Numbered from the stretch's first letter, positions 1 to 8,954 are shown. The stretch is DNA of 43,305 nucleotides from Nostoc sp. S13 (GCF_029379315.1 NZ_JAQYWQ010000054.1:1-43305); one strand, 5' to 3'. The notes: generated by a model from the letters alone, not told the origin. Made by a program: numbers and translations.

Positions 1-228
1 AAACCTCTCCGTATTCTCTCTTAGTCTTGTTCAGAAATCAAATAGGAGTCCTATATTTTTCATACTTCAATAAGAATAATTTTTTGGAAGACAACCAAAA
101 AATCTGTCTTCTGATTTCGCATGAGTTGGCAATTGAATGATTCTTAAGCTTTGATTGACTTAAAGATAGATACAGAAAATCGTCTAATTCGATACAATTT
201 ATAGGCAGAGAGAGCCGAGGAGAACAAA

Positions 229-1368
229 GTGGTTTTATTAAAAGGCTTTGAGATAGAGATATATACTGGCACGCCTCAAGGTGAAATCGTCGGTCTCTCC
301 GACAAAATTATTGCAGCTTTGGATGGATTTATGCGGGAGCCAGATAGCCGCAACGTCGAATATATAACCCAACCATCCCCTAATTACGATAATTTATTGT
401 GTGCTTTGCTGCATCCCCGGCGAGAGTTGCGAAACTACCTTAATCGCTTGGGCGATTACACCTTGATACCGGGGAGTACTTTATCTTTGGGTGGGAGCGA
501 TCGCTTTCTACGTTCCGATCCAGCAAACCCCTATCATGACTACATTGAGAATACCTACAAGACGAAAGTAGTCACCGCCAGCGTACATATTAATGTCGGC
601 ATCAGCGACCCAGAAGTATTAATGCGGGCGTGTCGGGTAATCCGGATGGAAGCACCTCTATTTCTCGCCCTCAGCGCCTCATCTCCCTTCCTGGATGGCA
701 AAGCTACTGGCTATCACTCCACCCGTTGGGGACTGTTTCCGCAAACGCCTAGCCATGTGCCGCTATTTGCCAGCCACGCCGATCATATTCAGTGGGTGGA
801 AGATCAACTGGCTGCTGGAACAATGCAAAATATACGACATTTATGGGCATCAGTGCGACCAAATGGCGATCGCCGTCCCTATGACTTGAATCGCCTAGAA
901 TTGCGAATTTGCGATTTAGTCACAGATCCCATTGCCTTGCTGGCGATTAGTGCCTTATTAGAAGCGCGTTTGTTGCAAATAATCGAAAATCCCACCATTG
1001 ATCCATTAACTCAAAGTACTTTCTCTGCTGAAGAACTCGTCACCCTGACTGCTGAGAATGAAGCTGCTGCTGCTGTTAGTAGTCTTGATGCTAATTTGAG
1101 GCATTGGCAAGATGGCAGAAGCATTGTAGCGAGAGATTGGATTGCTCAAATGTACCAAGACGTTTGGCCGATCGCCAAACAACAAGGCTTTAGCTGTTTC
1201 CTTTCTCCTTTACACAAAATCCTCCGCGAAGGCAATGAAGCTCAACAGTGGTTGCAATTACATGCAGTCGGTTTTGACAGCCAGCGCGTCATCACTCAGG
1301 CTATTGTCGCCACCCAAGAGCGCGAAATCGAACTCGAAGAGAAATTGTGTTCGTCCCTACTGGCTTAA
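229..1368 (+). CDS. gshA: Glutamate-cysteine ligase, cyanobacterial type
   Basis: Probably catalyses the first step of glutathione synthesis, ATP-dependent joining of glutamate and cysteine, in the cytoplasm. The 379-residue length and the opening MVLLKGFEIEIYTGTPQGE, together with the segments around SPNYDNLLCALLHPRRELR and VTASVHINVGI, match what I know of the cyanobacterial GshA family, which is distinct from the E. coli enzyme. The start is GTG at 229, preceded by a purine-rich GAGGAG at 218-223; no in-frame ATG lies nearby. It stands alone: the upstream 228 bases show no gene and the next gene, trmL, starts 287 bases downstream after a stretch of GGGCATT-type short repeats. No sign of damage. 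The assignment rests on overall family resemblance from memory, not on a single catalytic motif. Confidence 0.85.
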   Translation: MVLLKGFEIEIYTGTPQGEIVGLSDKIIAALDGFMREPDSRNVEYITQPSPNYDNLLCALLHPRRELRNYLNRLGDYTLIPGSTLSLGGSDRFLRSDPANPYHDYIENTYKTKVVTASVHINVGISDPEVLMRACRVIRMEAPLFLALSASSPFLDGKATGYHSTRWGLFPQTPSHVPLFASHADHIQWVEDQLAAGTMQNIRHLWASVRPNGDRRPYDLNRLELRICDLVTDPIALLAISALLEARLLQIIENPTIDPLTQSTFSAEELVTLTAENEAAAAVSSLDANLRHWQDGRSIVARDWIAQMYQDVWPIAKQQGFSCFLSPLHKILREGNEAQQWLQLHAVGFDSQRVITQAIVATQEREIELEEKLCSSLLA

Positions 1369-1655
1369 CTGAAGACGCAGGGGGCATTGGGCATTGGGTA
1401 TTGGGGAAAGAATTCTTATAACTCCAAACTCCCACTCCCCACTCCCCACTTTTTCTACATAAAACTTAATATTTCCTGATTTTAACCAAATATCCTCTCA
1501 GGCATTTCTCTGGGAGGGTTTGTGGTTGGTTTTAAAAATCTAATAGATGGATGATGCTGGATTATTATTAATAAAAGCTATGAATCGCCTCTACCTTTTG
1601 GTAGATTTAACCTTGACAATAATTTGTTTTATACAGTACGTAAATTATACGGACA

Positions 1656-2117
1656 ATGCCCCAGGTAGTTTTAGTTAACCCGCAAATCCCCCCTAATACA
1701 GGTAATATTGCCCGTACTTGTGCAGCTACGGGTACAGAGTTACATTTGGTGGGGCCTTTGGGATTTGAAATTAGCGATCGCTACCTCAAAAGGGCTGGGT
1801 TAGATTACTGGCCTTATGTGAAACTGCACTATCACGAATCGCTAGAAGCTTTTAAAACTCTACATCAGGAGCGTGGAGGCAGATGGTTGGGTTATACGGT
1901 TGGTGGAAATTGTAATTATATAAGCTTTCAGTTTCAACCTGATGATTGGCTACTGTTTGGTAGTGAAACCACGGGCTTATCACCAGCAATTCTGTCAGAT
2001 TGCGATGCTACCTTGCATATTCCGATGAGCCAACCGGGGGTTCGCAGCTTGAATCTGTCAGTGAGTGTGGCAATTGGCTTATTTGAAACCCGTCGTCAGT
2101 TAGGCTATTTACAATAG
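1656..2117 (+). CDS. trmL: tRNA (cytidine/uridine-34 2'-O)-methyltransferase TrmL
   Basis: SPOUT-class methyltransferase that methylates the ribose of the wobble nucleotide of certain leucine tRNAs, using S-adenosylmethionine. At 153 residues it has the usual length of the single-domain TrmL group. Visible family signatures are the N-terminal NPQIPPNTGNIARTC, the central LLFGSETTGL, and the C-terminal knot segment IPMSQPGVRSLNLSVSVAI, which forms the cofactor-binding trefoil knot. The ATG at 1656 lacks an obvious Shine-Dalgarno sequence. A TTGACA sits at 1613-1618 but no good -10 box is at the right distance, so I do not call a promoter. It appears monocistronic. Confidence 0.92.
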   Translation: MPQVVLVNPQIPPNTGNIARTCAATGTELHLVGPLGFEISDRYLKRAGLDYWPYVKLHYHESLEAFKTLHQERGGRWLGYTVGGNCNYISFQFQPDDWLLFGSETTGLSPAILSDCDATLHIPMSQPGVRSLNLSVSVAIGLFETRRQLGYLQ

Positions 2118-2261
2118 TTCTTTACCTCCAAAGGCATAAGTAAATATACTAATAATAGTTTCAGGAATCTACTAAACGAGTTATTTGTAGCTAGAAAAAT
2201 TTTCTGATTACTCGAATAAATTGTCAAAAAAAATACATAAAATTAGATTTTTGAGCAAATT

Positions 2262-2275
2262 GTAGTGGAAGATAC
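2262..2275 (+). promoter_or_regulatory. Possible NtcA site (GTA-N8-TAC)
   Basis: GTAGTGGAAGATAC fits the NtcA consensus GTA-N8-TAC, and a TATAAG hexamer starts 21 bases downstream at 2297, close to the spacing of NtcA-activated promoters. A six-base-specific motif is expected by chance several times in 43 kb, so this is weak. If real it would drive the long leader and the M23 peptidase gene. Confidence 0.22.
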
Positions 2276-2580
2276 TTACAAGCAGAGTAAGGTTGTTATA
2301 AGAAATTTGTATATAAAACTTGGGCTATTGCCAAATTTGAATGATAGATTTTGATGAATTTGAAAGATTCTAAATGGGGGAACAAAAGCACTAAAATCAA
2401 GTCAGGGTTTACATTTGAGCTATTCTGGGTCAATAAACGCCAGAAAGCAACCCAAAAGTAGCTGATAGTTAATACGGTTGTCTTTTAGGGAATAATCAAC
2501 GTAAAGTCTCCTGTTGAGAAGACGGATTGGTTAGAAATATCTTGAAGATATTTACAGCAGGGGATATCACTTTTCCAGAA

Positions 2581-2806
2581 GTCGCAGCAATTTAATTCTC
2601 AACAGCGACTATGGACTGGGCAAATAGTTTGCCGCCTAGTCCCCGCGATTGACGCAAGACAAGCGCGGACAATGGTAAAGAGTAAAACGTCCTAAGTGGT
2701 GTTAGGAGTGGTTCGGACAAGTAAACACAGCAAACTTTAAATTTTGCTAACACGTGTGAACTTGTCTAAATCAGAGAAGCAGGTTAATCTTGCGTAAGCA
2801 TCTCTG
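2581..2806 (+). promoter_or_regulatory. Structured 5' leader of the M23 peptidase gene
   Basis: Between trmL and the peptidase lie nearly 800 bases without a gene, and the last part is packed with complementary arms. I see 2581-2585/2605-2609 (gtcgc/gcgac), 2613-2621/2634-2642 (ggactgggc/gcctagtcc, one G-U), 2643-2647/2664-2668 (ccgcg/cgcgg), 2691-2695/2702-2706 (cctaa/ttagg), a large imperfect stem from 2715 (gacaagt) to 2766 (acttgtc) and 2772-2777/2801-2806 (cagaga/tctctg). Consecutive hairpins just before the start suggest a cis-acting RNA. c-di-AMP (ydaO) riboswitches are known upstream of cell-wall hydrolases, but I do not see that class's conserved GGGGGA or CCGUCAGCUAACC blocks, so no class is assigned. 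The segment 2118-2580 is AT-rich with nothing else recognised. Confidence 0.42.
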
Positions 2807-2911
2807 GTGAATGTGATCTTGATCTATCGTTCGTTGTGATCTAAATCATTGACTAGTATCCAACTGAAAAATCGAGATCAGTTAAGCGCTAGTGATCATA
2901 GGAGGTCGTCT

Positions 2912-5203
2912 TTGAAACGAGCATTGAAAAAGAGAGTAAAAGCTGTGTTGAACAATAACCCTAGCGATGATGATGCCCCGGTAAAACTGGTAAATGTGAT
3001 GAATCCAAAAGTTAACCGCCGGGTGCGAACAAAAGCCGCGATGATTGGCTTGGCAATCTCTATGGGAGCAACCAGCCTTTTGGTGACTCGACAAAGCGAT
3101 CAAGCCCAAGCAGCGGTGCCTGTAGGCAGCCAAAAGGCTTCTTCTTCGATTCCTGCTGTTCCTGACACTGAGGTGAAATTCGCCTCCACAAAGCTGGAGT
3201 CCCAAACAGTCTCATCAGCGAGCGTACCGGAAAATCCTGTGATCGTGGAACCAACGGCTGTCTCACAAGTGCCTGGGCTTGAAGCTAAATGGCAAGTTGC
3301 GGCACATGGAATGTCTTTGCAAGTTCCGGCATCAAACACATTTTCTCAAGCAAAAGCAGGTTATAAAAATTCTACCTACCTGAAGCCCAAGATGGCACAG
3401 GGATTGAACAATACCTTAGCCGAAACTAGTTTCCCAACAGTCAATAATCTGTCTGACTATACTGCTGATGGTGTTGGTAGTATAAATGCATCACTAACTG
3501 CCCAGCCACAAATAGTGGCAACATCTGGCGCAGCCAACAGTGAAATAAATGCACAACTTAAGGCGCAACAAGAGTTCGCACTAAATCGCTTACAAGAAAA
3601 ATCCAACCGTTTAAGAAAGAGTCTGGCACAGTTGCGGTCTGGGGAGACCAAAAATTTATCACAAGCTGATATGGGGTTGGTGGAGCCGACGACTGTCGTT
3701 GAGAAGACTCTATTAGCCCAGTCGGACACTTCTGAGAATGCAAGCAAAGCGAACCTGATATCGAAGTTAAAACAGAAGACACAGACGACTGCACTTGTAC
3801 CATCTAGACCAACAGTTATTGCGTCCTCGACTCATACAGCCTACCAAGTTAAGCCTGGAGATACATTAGCAGCGATCGCCAGCAGATACAAGACTTCAGT
3901 ATCACAACTAGTTAAGGCAAATAACCTCAATAATCCAAATGAACTGCAAATTAGTCAAAAACTGATTATTCCTGCTGCTCAAGTTGAGGCAACTGTTGCG
4001 AGTAACCCCACTGTTGTACAGTCCAGCAATACTCCTCATGTTGCCACCTACCATGATGTGAACATTGGTAGTGCCAACTCATATCTACCTACTTCACAAT
4101 CACCAACTATTGCCGACAATAGTAGCGTTGCCGCCCCTACACCGGTAACTATTCAGATTCAGGCAAATAGTGCAACCCAACACCAACCAGTCCCCACTGC
4201 TGTTAGTTCTTATGGTGTCGGTGGTGACATTCCAGTCCCACAAGCTTTTGCCGAAATGCAACAGCCGAAAACACCAACAAATAGGATAGCAAGGGTAAAC
4301 AATAACAATAATGACCGTTTGCGGGGCTTACAATCGGAAATCCAGAGGTTACAGCAGAAATATCGCGCTCAACAGTCTGGGAACTTAATTGTGCCAGCAG
4401 CAAGCGAAACTAATCATGCTGCGATGCTTACTCCTATTTCTAGCCCTAGTAATTTCACTGTACCTAACGCCGCAGTTCGACCGAATAATGTAGCGATACA
4501 AATTCTAGTTCCTACACCTATTAGACGTAACTATAGCGCTCAACCAATTAAGTCCCAATTCCGTGCTACTCTACCGGCTAACGAGCCAGTAAATCCAGAT
4601 TTCTTGCCCAATCTAGGCTCTGCTAGTCAGTGGACTCCCTCTGACAATCCATCTGGCACAAGCGTTAAAACGCCTACTGGAAGAGTAAATGCCTCTGACT
4701 CCTTAGGAAAGATGCGGGGAACTACAGTTTCTCCACAGATGCCGATACCACCTTTGGCAGCAGTCGATCAATATCTGCCCAGACAAATTGACGAAACTAT
4801 ACCCCCTCCATCTAGCTCATCTATAGCTTACACATGGCCGGCGAAGGGTACTCTCACCTCTGGTTATGGTTGGCGCTGGGGTAGATTGCACAAGGGAATT
4901 GACGTTGCTAACTCCACTGGCACACCAGTTGTTGCCTCAGCAGAAGGTACGATAGAAAAAGCTGGCTGGAACAATGGTGGTTACGGCAACCTCGTCGATA
5001 TTCGTCATCCCGATGGCAGCATGACTCGCTATGGTCATAACAGCAAGATTCTGGTGCAACCTGGTCAACTGGTGCATCAAGGAGAAACAATTGCTTTAAT
5101 GGGTAGCACTGGTCACAGCACTGGGCCACACAGCCACTTTGAAATTCATCCACCAGGTAAGGGTGCTGTTAACCCAATAGCCTTCCTACCAAATCGCCTG
5201 TAA
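2912..5203 (+). CDS. LysM and M23-family cell-wall metallopeptidase (NlpD/EnvC-like)
   Basis: Envelope protein that probably cuts peptide cross-links in peptidoglycan or regulates an amidase. After a basic N-terminus there is one hydrophobic segment (AAMIGLAISMGATSLLVT), suggesting export or a membrane anchor. A long Ser/Pro/Asn-rich region carries two short coiled coils (near NRLQEKSNRLRKSLAQL and RLRGLQSEIQRLQQKY). A LysM repeat starts at YQVKPGDTLAAIASRYKTS, around residue 310. The C-terminal M23 domain has the zinc motifs HKGIDV and HSHFEIH and the usual SGYGWRWG opening. I choose TTG at 2912 because AGGAGG at 2900-2905 lies six bases upstream. A TTG at 2849 in the same frame would add 21 residues but has no ribosome site. 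The ligands are intact, so the domain should be active. Confidence 0.9.
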   Translation: MKRALKKRVKAVLNNNPSDDDAPVKLVNVMNPKVNRRVRTKAAMIGLAISMGATSLLVTRQSDQAQAAVPVGSQKASSSIPAVPDTEVKFASTKLESQTVSSASVPENPVIVEPTAVSQVPGLEAKWQVAAHGMSLQVPASNTFSQAKAGYKNSTYLKPKMAQGLNNTLAETSFPTVNNLSDYTADGVGSINASLTAQPQIVATSGAANSEINAQLKAQQEFALNRLQEKSNRLRKSLAQLRSGETKNLSQADMGLVEPTTVVEKTLLAQSDTSENASKANLISKLKQKTQTTALVPSRPTVIASSTHTAYQVKPGDTLAAIASRYKTSVSQLVKANNLNNPNELQISQKLIIPAAQVEATVASNPTVVQSSNTPHVATYHDVNIGSANSYLPTSQSPTIADNSSVAAPTPVTIQIQANSATQHQPVPTAVSSYGVGGDIPVPQAFAEMQQPKTPTNRIARVNNNNNDRLRGLQSEIQRLQQKYRAQQSGNLIVPAASETNHAAMLTPISSPSNFTVPNAAVRPNNVAIQILVPTPIRRNYSAQPIKSQFRATLPANEPVNPDFLPNLGSASQWTPSDNPSGTSVKTPTGRVNASDSLGKMRGTTVSPQMPIPPLAAVDQYLPRQIDETIPPPSSSSIAYTWPAKGTLTSGYGWRWGRLHKGIDVANSTGTPVVASAEGTIEKAGWNNGGYGNLVDIRHPDGSMTRYGHNSKILVQPGQLVHQGETIALMGSTGHSTGPHSHFEIHPPGKGAVNPIAFLPNRL

Positions 5204-5243
5204 TTCTTGACTTGTCTGTAACTAAATCATTGGCTTGTTAGTT

Positions 5244-5266
5244 GAGGGAGTTCACCTCCCTCTTTT
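5244..5266 (+). terminator. Rho-independent terminator after the M23 gene
   Basis: A perfect 7-bp stem, gagggag (5244-5250) and ctccctc (5256-5262), with a 5-base loop and followed by TTTT. It lies 40 bases after the peptidase stop codon. Confidence 0.75.
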
Positions 5267-5370
5267 GCTTTCTATAACCTCAACAGGGATACAAGTTCTA
5301 ACAGAATTGCCAAAGGGGCTAGTCTTGAGCAAATTTGTATGCTATATTAGTTAATGATTTGAATAAATCT

Positions 5371-5444
5371 GGCTCAGTAGCTCAGTTGGTTAGAGCACGG
5401 GACTCATAAGCCTGGGGTCGTTGGTTCAACTCCGACCTGAGCCA
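5371..5444 (+). tRNA. tRNA-Met (anticodon CAU), elongator type
   Basis: A complete cloverleaf can be drawn: acceptor GGCTCAG/CTGAGCC, D arm GCTC...GAGC, anticodon loop CTCATAA with CAU, variable loop GGGTC, T arm GTTGG/CCGAC around TTCAACT. The 3' CCA is not encoded. The sequence resembles the E. coli elongator tRNA-Met (GTAGCTCAGTTGGTTAGAGC and GGGGTC shared). The regular first acceptor pair argues against initiator; a CAU tRNA could also be the lysidine-modified Ile tRNA, but the body fits Met better. The anticodon stem has one A-G mismatch next to the loop. Confidence 0.93.
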
Positions 5445-5533
5445 CTTTAAAAGTTATAAGTAGTGAGCGATAAGTGGAGTTAAGATAGAGTAACTTTGAC
5501 TGCTCTGTGAGAGGCAAGTTTGACCTCTAATAC

Positions 5534-6532
5534 TCAGGACTCAGCACTAACTGTTTGATCAGTTTGTAGCCAGTTGATTAAATCAGCGATGTCTACGACG
5601 GGCTACGCCAACGCACTAAAATCTAACAAAGCCTCACCCAGTGCTTCCAATTGTTCTAGAGAAAGATCCTGAATCTGTTCTCGAACCTGTTCTGGTAACT
5701 TTCCTACCCGTTTTTGTAGCAGTCGTAGTATAAGTATTTGTGCTTGTTCCTGTTGTCCTTCCTCCTTCCCTCGCTCGTAGCCAATGCGCTCGCCTGTGGT
5801 AATGTAACTCATGGTACGCTCCTGCTCGAATTGTTTAAACTCCTGCCAAAATTCTGCTTCTAATGCTTTTGGTAAAATCATAACCCAATCGATAAAACGA
5901 TAGAGGTTACGAATATCCCTTTCTTGCAGCCCTTGTTCATACAATCGCCGAATTAAACTAAATTTCCACGTTTTCCTTTCTCCCAGATGTTTAGTAGTTT
6001 GCTGGGTTTTCAAATGTGCCATTACCACTGTCGCAAAGGGATTATCGCTCTTTTCTAACTCTGTCCATCGATTTTAATAATCGAGCAGTTTGACGCTTCC
6101 AAATCTAAAATGCAGACCACAATCGGGATAATTATAACTGTATTGATTTGGTCTCCAAGTCGAGTCAGCATCGCACAAAATTGCTAGGCTAATGGCTGGT
6201 TTAGCAAATTTGTCAAAAATTCGCAGGTTGTAGGAAAACATCCTTTGAGCAAAATTATCTTCCGATTTTGCCTGAATTTCGACATGAATCAACAGCCAAA
6301 TTTCCTCTCCTTGAATTTGCCAGACTTTGACCAATTTATCTGCATATCTTCTACCAAGTTGTGCTTCGCGGGCTATTTGTTGAAATTCCTTATCAAGAAA
6401 CTCGTGGGGACGTTCCCAATTAATTAGTGCTGCTGTTTGCGGAAATAAAAATTGCATTGCTTGCGGGAAGTAAGCTTCTAGGATTTCTTTCCACGGGGAA
6501 TCATTATCGGCTCTTTCTCGTTCCTCGCTCAT
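5534..6532 (-). pseudogene. Rpn/DUF4351-type nuclease-like gene, broken by a stop codon and a repeat insertion
   Basis: The reading frame starts at 6532 and encodes an N-terminal half (EAYFPQAMQFLFPQ, HEFLDKEFQQIAREA, IHVEIQAKSEDNFAQRMF) typical of cyanobacterial Rpn-like or DUF4351 proteins, a PD-(D/E)XK-type family loosely linked to transposition and recombination. A TAA at 6074-6076 interrupts it, yet the same frame continues without shift: NRWTELEKSDNPFATVVMAHLKTQ then a Lys/Glu/Gln-rich tail. A second stop (TAG at 5603-5605) comes from a 24-base dispersed repeat at 5591-5614; beyond it the frame reads ADLINWLQTDQ, a plausible original C-terminus, up to TGA at 5534. Without the two lesions the protein would be about 330 residues. 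A GTG at 6028 could restart a 141-residue fragment, but it has no clear ribosome site. Most likely non-functional. Confidence 0.8.
5591..5614. repeat. Small dispersed palindromic repeat inserted in the Rpn-type gene
   Basis: The sequence gtctacgacgggctacgcc and its continuation to 5614 resembles the GC-rich small dispersed repeats common in Nostoc genomes. It lies in frame within the 3' end of the pseudogene and supplies its TAG stop. Confidence 0.5.
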
Positions 6533-6719
6533 GAGTTGATTGGTAGATTCATACTCTTGATAATAAAATGTGAGTAGCCGATATTTTTCAGCAGGTTAGA
6601 AGTTCCTCGATCGAGAAAATTATATACAAAAGTCAGCAAAGATAGATTTTGGGATCAAAACCACCTTTTTGGGATAATTAACCGCCATTTTTAGCTATAC
6701 TCATCTCTTATACTCAGCA

Positions 6720-8954
6720 CTATTGAATGTGGCGGATGACTTCAGCGACTGACCAAGCTTGAGCGATCGCACCTCTGGGTGTATAAGGTGAATCGCCATC
6801 AAAAATCTCAGAAATAGAACCAAGACAAGCGTCCAATAGGAAGTGATCTAGCAGGGGTTGCCAATCAAAAGGCAGCGATTGTTGGGGATAAAAACGTTGC
6901 CAAGCCCGAATATATGGCCCAATTAGCCAAGCCCAAACACTGCCTTGATGATAAGCGCGATCGCGTTGCTCTTGGTTGCCCTGGTATTTCCCTTTATATT
7001 CGGGATCTCCTGGATCAAGACTGCGAAGACCATAGGGGGTAAGCAAGCTGGCAGTTGCCAAATCTAATACTTGACACCCTTGTTGTTCAGAAAACCCACA
7101 ATGGTGCAACGACAGCGCCAAAACTGCATTGGGACGAATTTGAAAATTACGGCGATCGTCCGGCTCAATCGTATCGTACAGATAACCTAGCTGAGGATTC
7201 CAGAACTTTTGCAGCGACGTTTTTACGTGTTGTGCTTGTTGAGCATAACGCCGTGCTTGCTTAGTGAGACGCACTGGCGAACCATACTCAAGCTGGCTCA
7301 ATCGTTCTGCCCACTGACTCAGCCAACATAAAGCAGAATACCACAATGCATTGATTTCCACTGGTTTACCGTAACGGGGAGTGACGGGGTGTGCCCCAAT
7401 TACCACATCCATCCAGGTGAGGGCTACACCACGACCATCCCAACTAACTAGCCCATCGGTAGCATCGACCTGGATATTAAAATGTGTACCACCAACAAAT
7501 GCTTTGTAGATTTGCTGTACTACGGGGAATTGCTCTGCCAAAAAATTCCAGTCTTGAGTAGCTTCTAAATAAAGTCCTAAAGTTTCAATCCACCACAACG
7601 CCGCATCAATACTGTTATAAATTGGTTCGCCATTGACATCAGGAAATGCATTAGGAATCAAACCGTAGCGACAATAATGCCCAAAAGTTCGCAATACTCC
7701 TTTTGCCAGATCAAAGCGCTGTGGAACTAGTGCCAACCCCGGTAAGGCGATTAATGTGTCGCGTCCCCAGTCATTAAACCAGTGATAACCAGCAATAACT
7801 GTGGGGCCTGCAATTGAGGCCCGATAGACAATAAACTGATCGCTTGCTTTGAGTAGTTGTTGCCAGAGTAGGGAGTGGGCATGGGGCATGGGGCATTGGG
7901 GAGCCAGCGCCGTGGGCGGGTTTCCCGACTTGAGGCGACTGGCGTCATGAGACATTGGACATTCGTAATTATTCCCTAGCTCTCCAGATCCCCAGCTGAC
8001 CTGCCCCTCCGCCCCTCTGCTTCCTTTATTCCATCCAAAAATCTGTGAGAGCCGTTCTTGCTCTGCCTCCACGGCTTCTACAAAGGTTTTGGCAGTGAGA
8101 ACATTTAGACCTAGCATCGAGTCGGGAAAACCTACTCGTGCTTCTAAAGTCACTGCATCTCCTGGTTGGAGTATGACTATCAAGTAACCAGGACTGTAGA
8201 GGTCTTCCTTATCGCCTAATCCCCGTTTCGTCTCCTCAGGCAATCCATAATGCCAATACCAAACTGCATCTGGTTGATAATTTCCTTGTGTCCAGCGCAA
8301 GTGCCAAGGTATACCGAAACGCCCAGAATTGATTGCTTGCAGACAGACTTGCTGTTGTCCTAGCATTTGCGAGAACTGTAATGTTGGCCCAGCAGTCTGC
8401 TGGTGGTGAAAGTCACGTTCTGCGATCAATAGTCGCAGCCGTAAAATCGCTGTATCACTTCCCTCGTAGCGATAGTGGATTAAAATCCGATGGCAAAATT
8501 GGGAGTGGGCATTGGGGAGCCAGTGCGTTGCGGAGGTTCCCTCCGTTGAAGCAACTGGCGTCATGGGGCATGGGGCATTGCTTATTCCCCCTTGTCCCCA
8601 TTCGCTACTCTCTTCCCAACCATAAGGCATCAGCAATTGTCTAGTTAACTGCCAATTATCTTGACCCCAAATCCATGTAGGAACTGGGTTAATATCAAAA
8701 GAACGTAGCAGTTCGTAGCCTGTCGGCTCAATCTGACCGTTACCCCAAAAGTTTGTCCCCAGTGCTACAACGCTCCCTAATACTTCCAAGCTAGCTTCTA
8801 GGTGGGAAAACAGCAGAGTCTGCCCAGAAGGCGGGTTTGTCGCGGCAAACAGCCAACCATGATAAGTACGCGTGCGGACATCAGAAACTGTACCACTGGC
8901 AAAACTTCCCAAGCCATTGGTAAGCACCCATTCTCTTGTATCTAAATCAAACAT
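6720..8954 (-). CDS. Glycogen debranching enzyme (amylo-alpha-1,6-glucosidase, GH133-like)
   Basis: Cytoplasmic enzyme that should hydrolyse alpha-1,6 branch stubs of glycogen. The N-terminal domain opens REWVLTNGLGSFASGTVSD and TRTYHGWLFAATNPP, as in bacterial amylo-alpha-1,6-glucosidases. The C-terminal (alpha/alpha)6 barrel has HWFNDWGRDTLIALPGL, NGEPIYNSIDAALWWIETL, DGRGVALTWMDVVIGAHPVT and AYHQGSVWAWLIGPYIRAW, which carry the family's acidic catalytic and substrate residues. At 744 residues it is longer than the roughly 650-700 I expect. The excess is explained by two low-complexity inserts, about residues 113-155 and 308-361, encoded by dispersed repeats that keep the frame. Both fall between conserved blocks, so the enzyme may still work. 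A separate GH57 protein lies at 41.7 kb, but there is no operon link. Confidence 0.88.
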   Translation of the reverse strand: MFDLDTREWVLTNGLGSFASGTVSDVRTRTYHGWLFAATNPPSGQTLLFSHLEASLEVLGSVVALGTNFWGNGQIEPTGYELLRSFDINPVPTWIWGQDNWQLTRQLLMPYGWEESSEWGQGGISNAPCPMTPVASTEGTSATHWLPNAHSQFCHRILIHYRYEGSDTAILRLRLLIAERDFHHQQTAGPTLQFSQMLGQQQVCLQAINSGRFGIPWHLRWTQGNYQPDAVWYWHYGLPEETKRGLGDKEDLYSPGYLIVILQPGDAVTLEARVGFPDSMLGLNVLTAKTFVEAVEAEQERLSQIFGWNKGSRGAEGQVSWGSGELGNNYECPMSHDASRLKSGNPPTALAPQCPMPHAHSLLWQQLLKASDQFIVYRASIAGPTVIAGYHWFNDWGRDTLIALPGLALVPQRFDLAKGVLRTFGHYCRYGLIPNAFPDVNGEPIYNSIDAALWWIETLGLYLEATQDWNFLAEQFPVVQQIYKAFVGGTHFNIQVDATDGLVSWDGRGVALTWMDVVIGAHPVTPRYGKPVEINALWYSALCWLSQWAERLSQLEYGSPVRLTKQARRYAQQAQHVKTSLQKFWNPQLGYLYDTIEPDDRRNFQIRPNAVLALSLHHCGFSEQQGCQVLDLATASLLTPYGLRSLDPGDPEYKGKYQGNQEQRDRAYHQGSVWAWLIGPYIRAWQRFYPQQSLPFDWQPLLDHFLLDACLGSISEIFDGDSPYTPRGAIAQAWSVAEVIRHIQ
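7871..7963. repeat. Dispersed repeat inside the debranching-enzyme gene, copy 1
   Basis: It begins gggagtgggcatggggcat and contains gggagccagcgcc and gactggcgtcat, an inverted-repeat core (gccag/ctggc) flanked by GGGCATG heptamers. It is related to the copy at 8501-8580. Translated on the minus strand it gives the low-complexity stretch around PMSHDASRLKSGNPPTALAP, without breaking the frame. Confidence 0.7.
8501..8580. repeat. Dispersed repeat inside the debranching-enzyme gene, copy 2
   Basis: It starts gggagtgggcattggggagc, continues through ggttccctccgttgaagc and actggcgtcatggggcat, and ends in GGGCATG heptamers. It has the same architecture as 7871-7963. On the minus strand it encodes NAPCPMTPVASTEGTSATHW, again in frame. 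Confidence 0.7.

Noticed and set aside
2581..2806. c-di-AMP (ydaO) riboswitch
   Set aside because: The position would fit, but the conserved GGGGGA and CCGUCAGCUAACC-type blocks are not visible, so only a structured leader is claimed.
5534..6532. Programmed stop-codon readthrough or recoding of TAA as an explanation for two split genes
   Set aside because: TAA is used as the ordinary stop of many intact genes here, and both affected families are commonly decayed in cyanobacteria.
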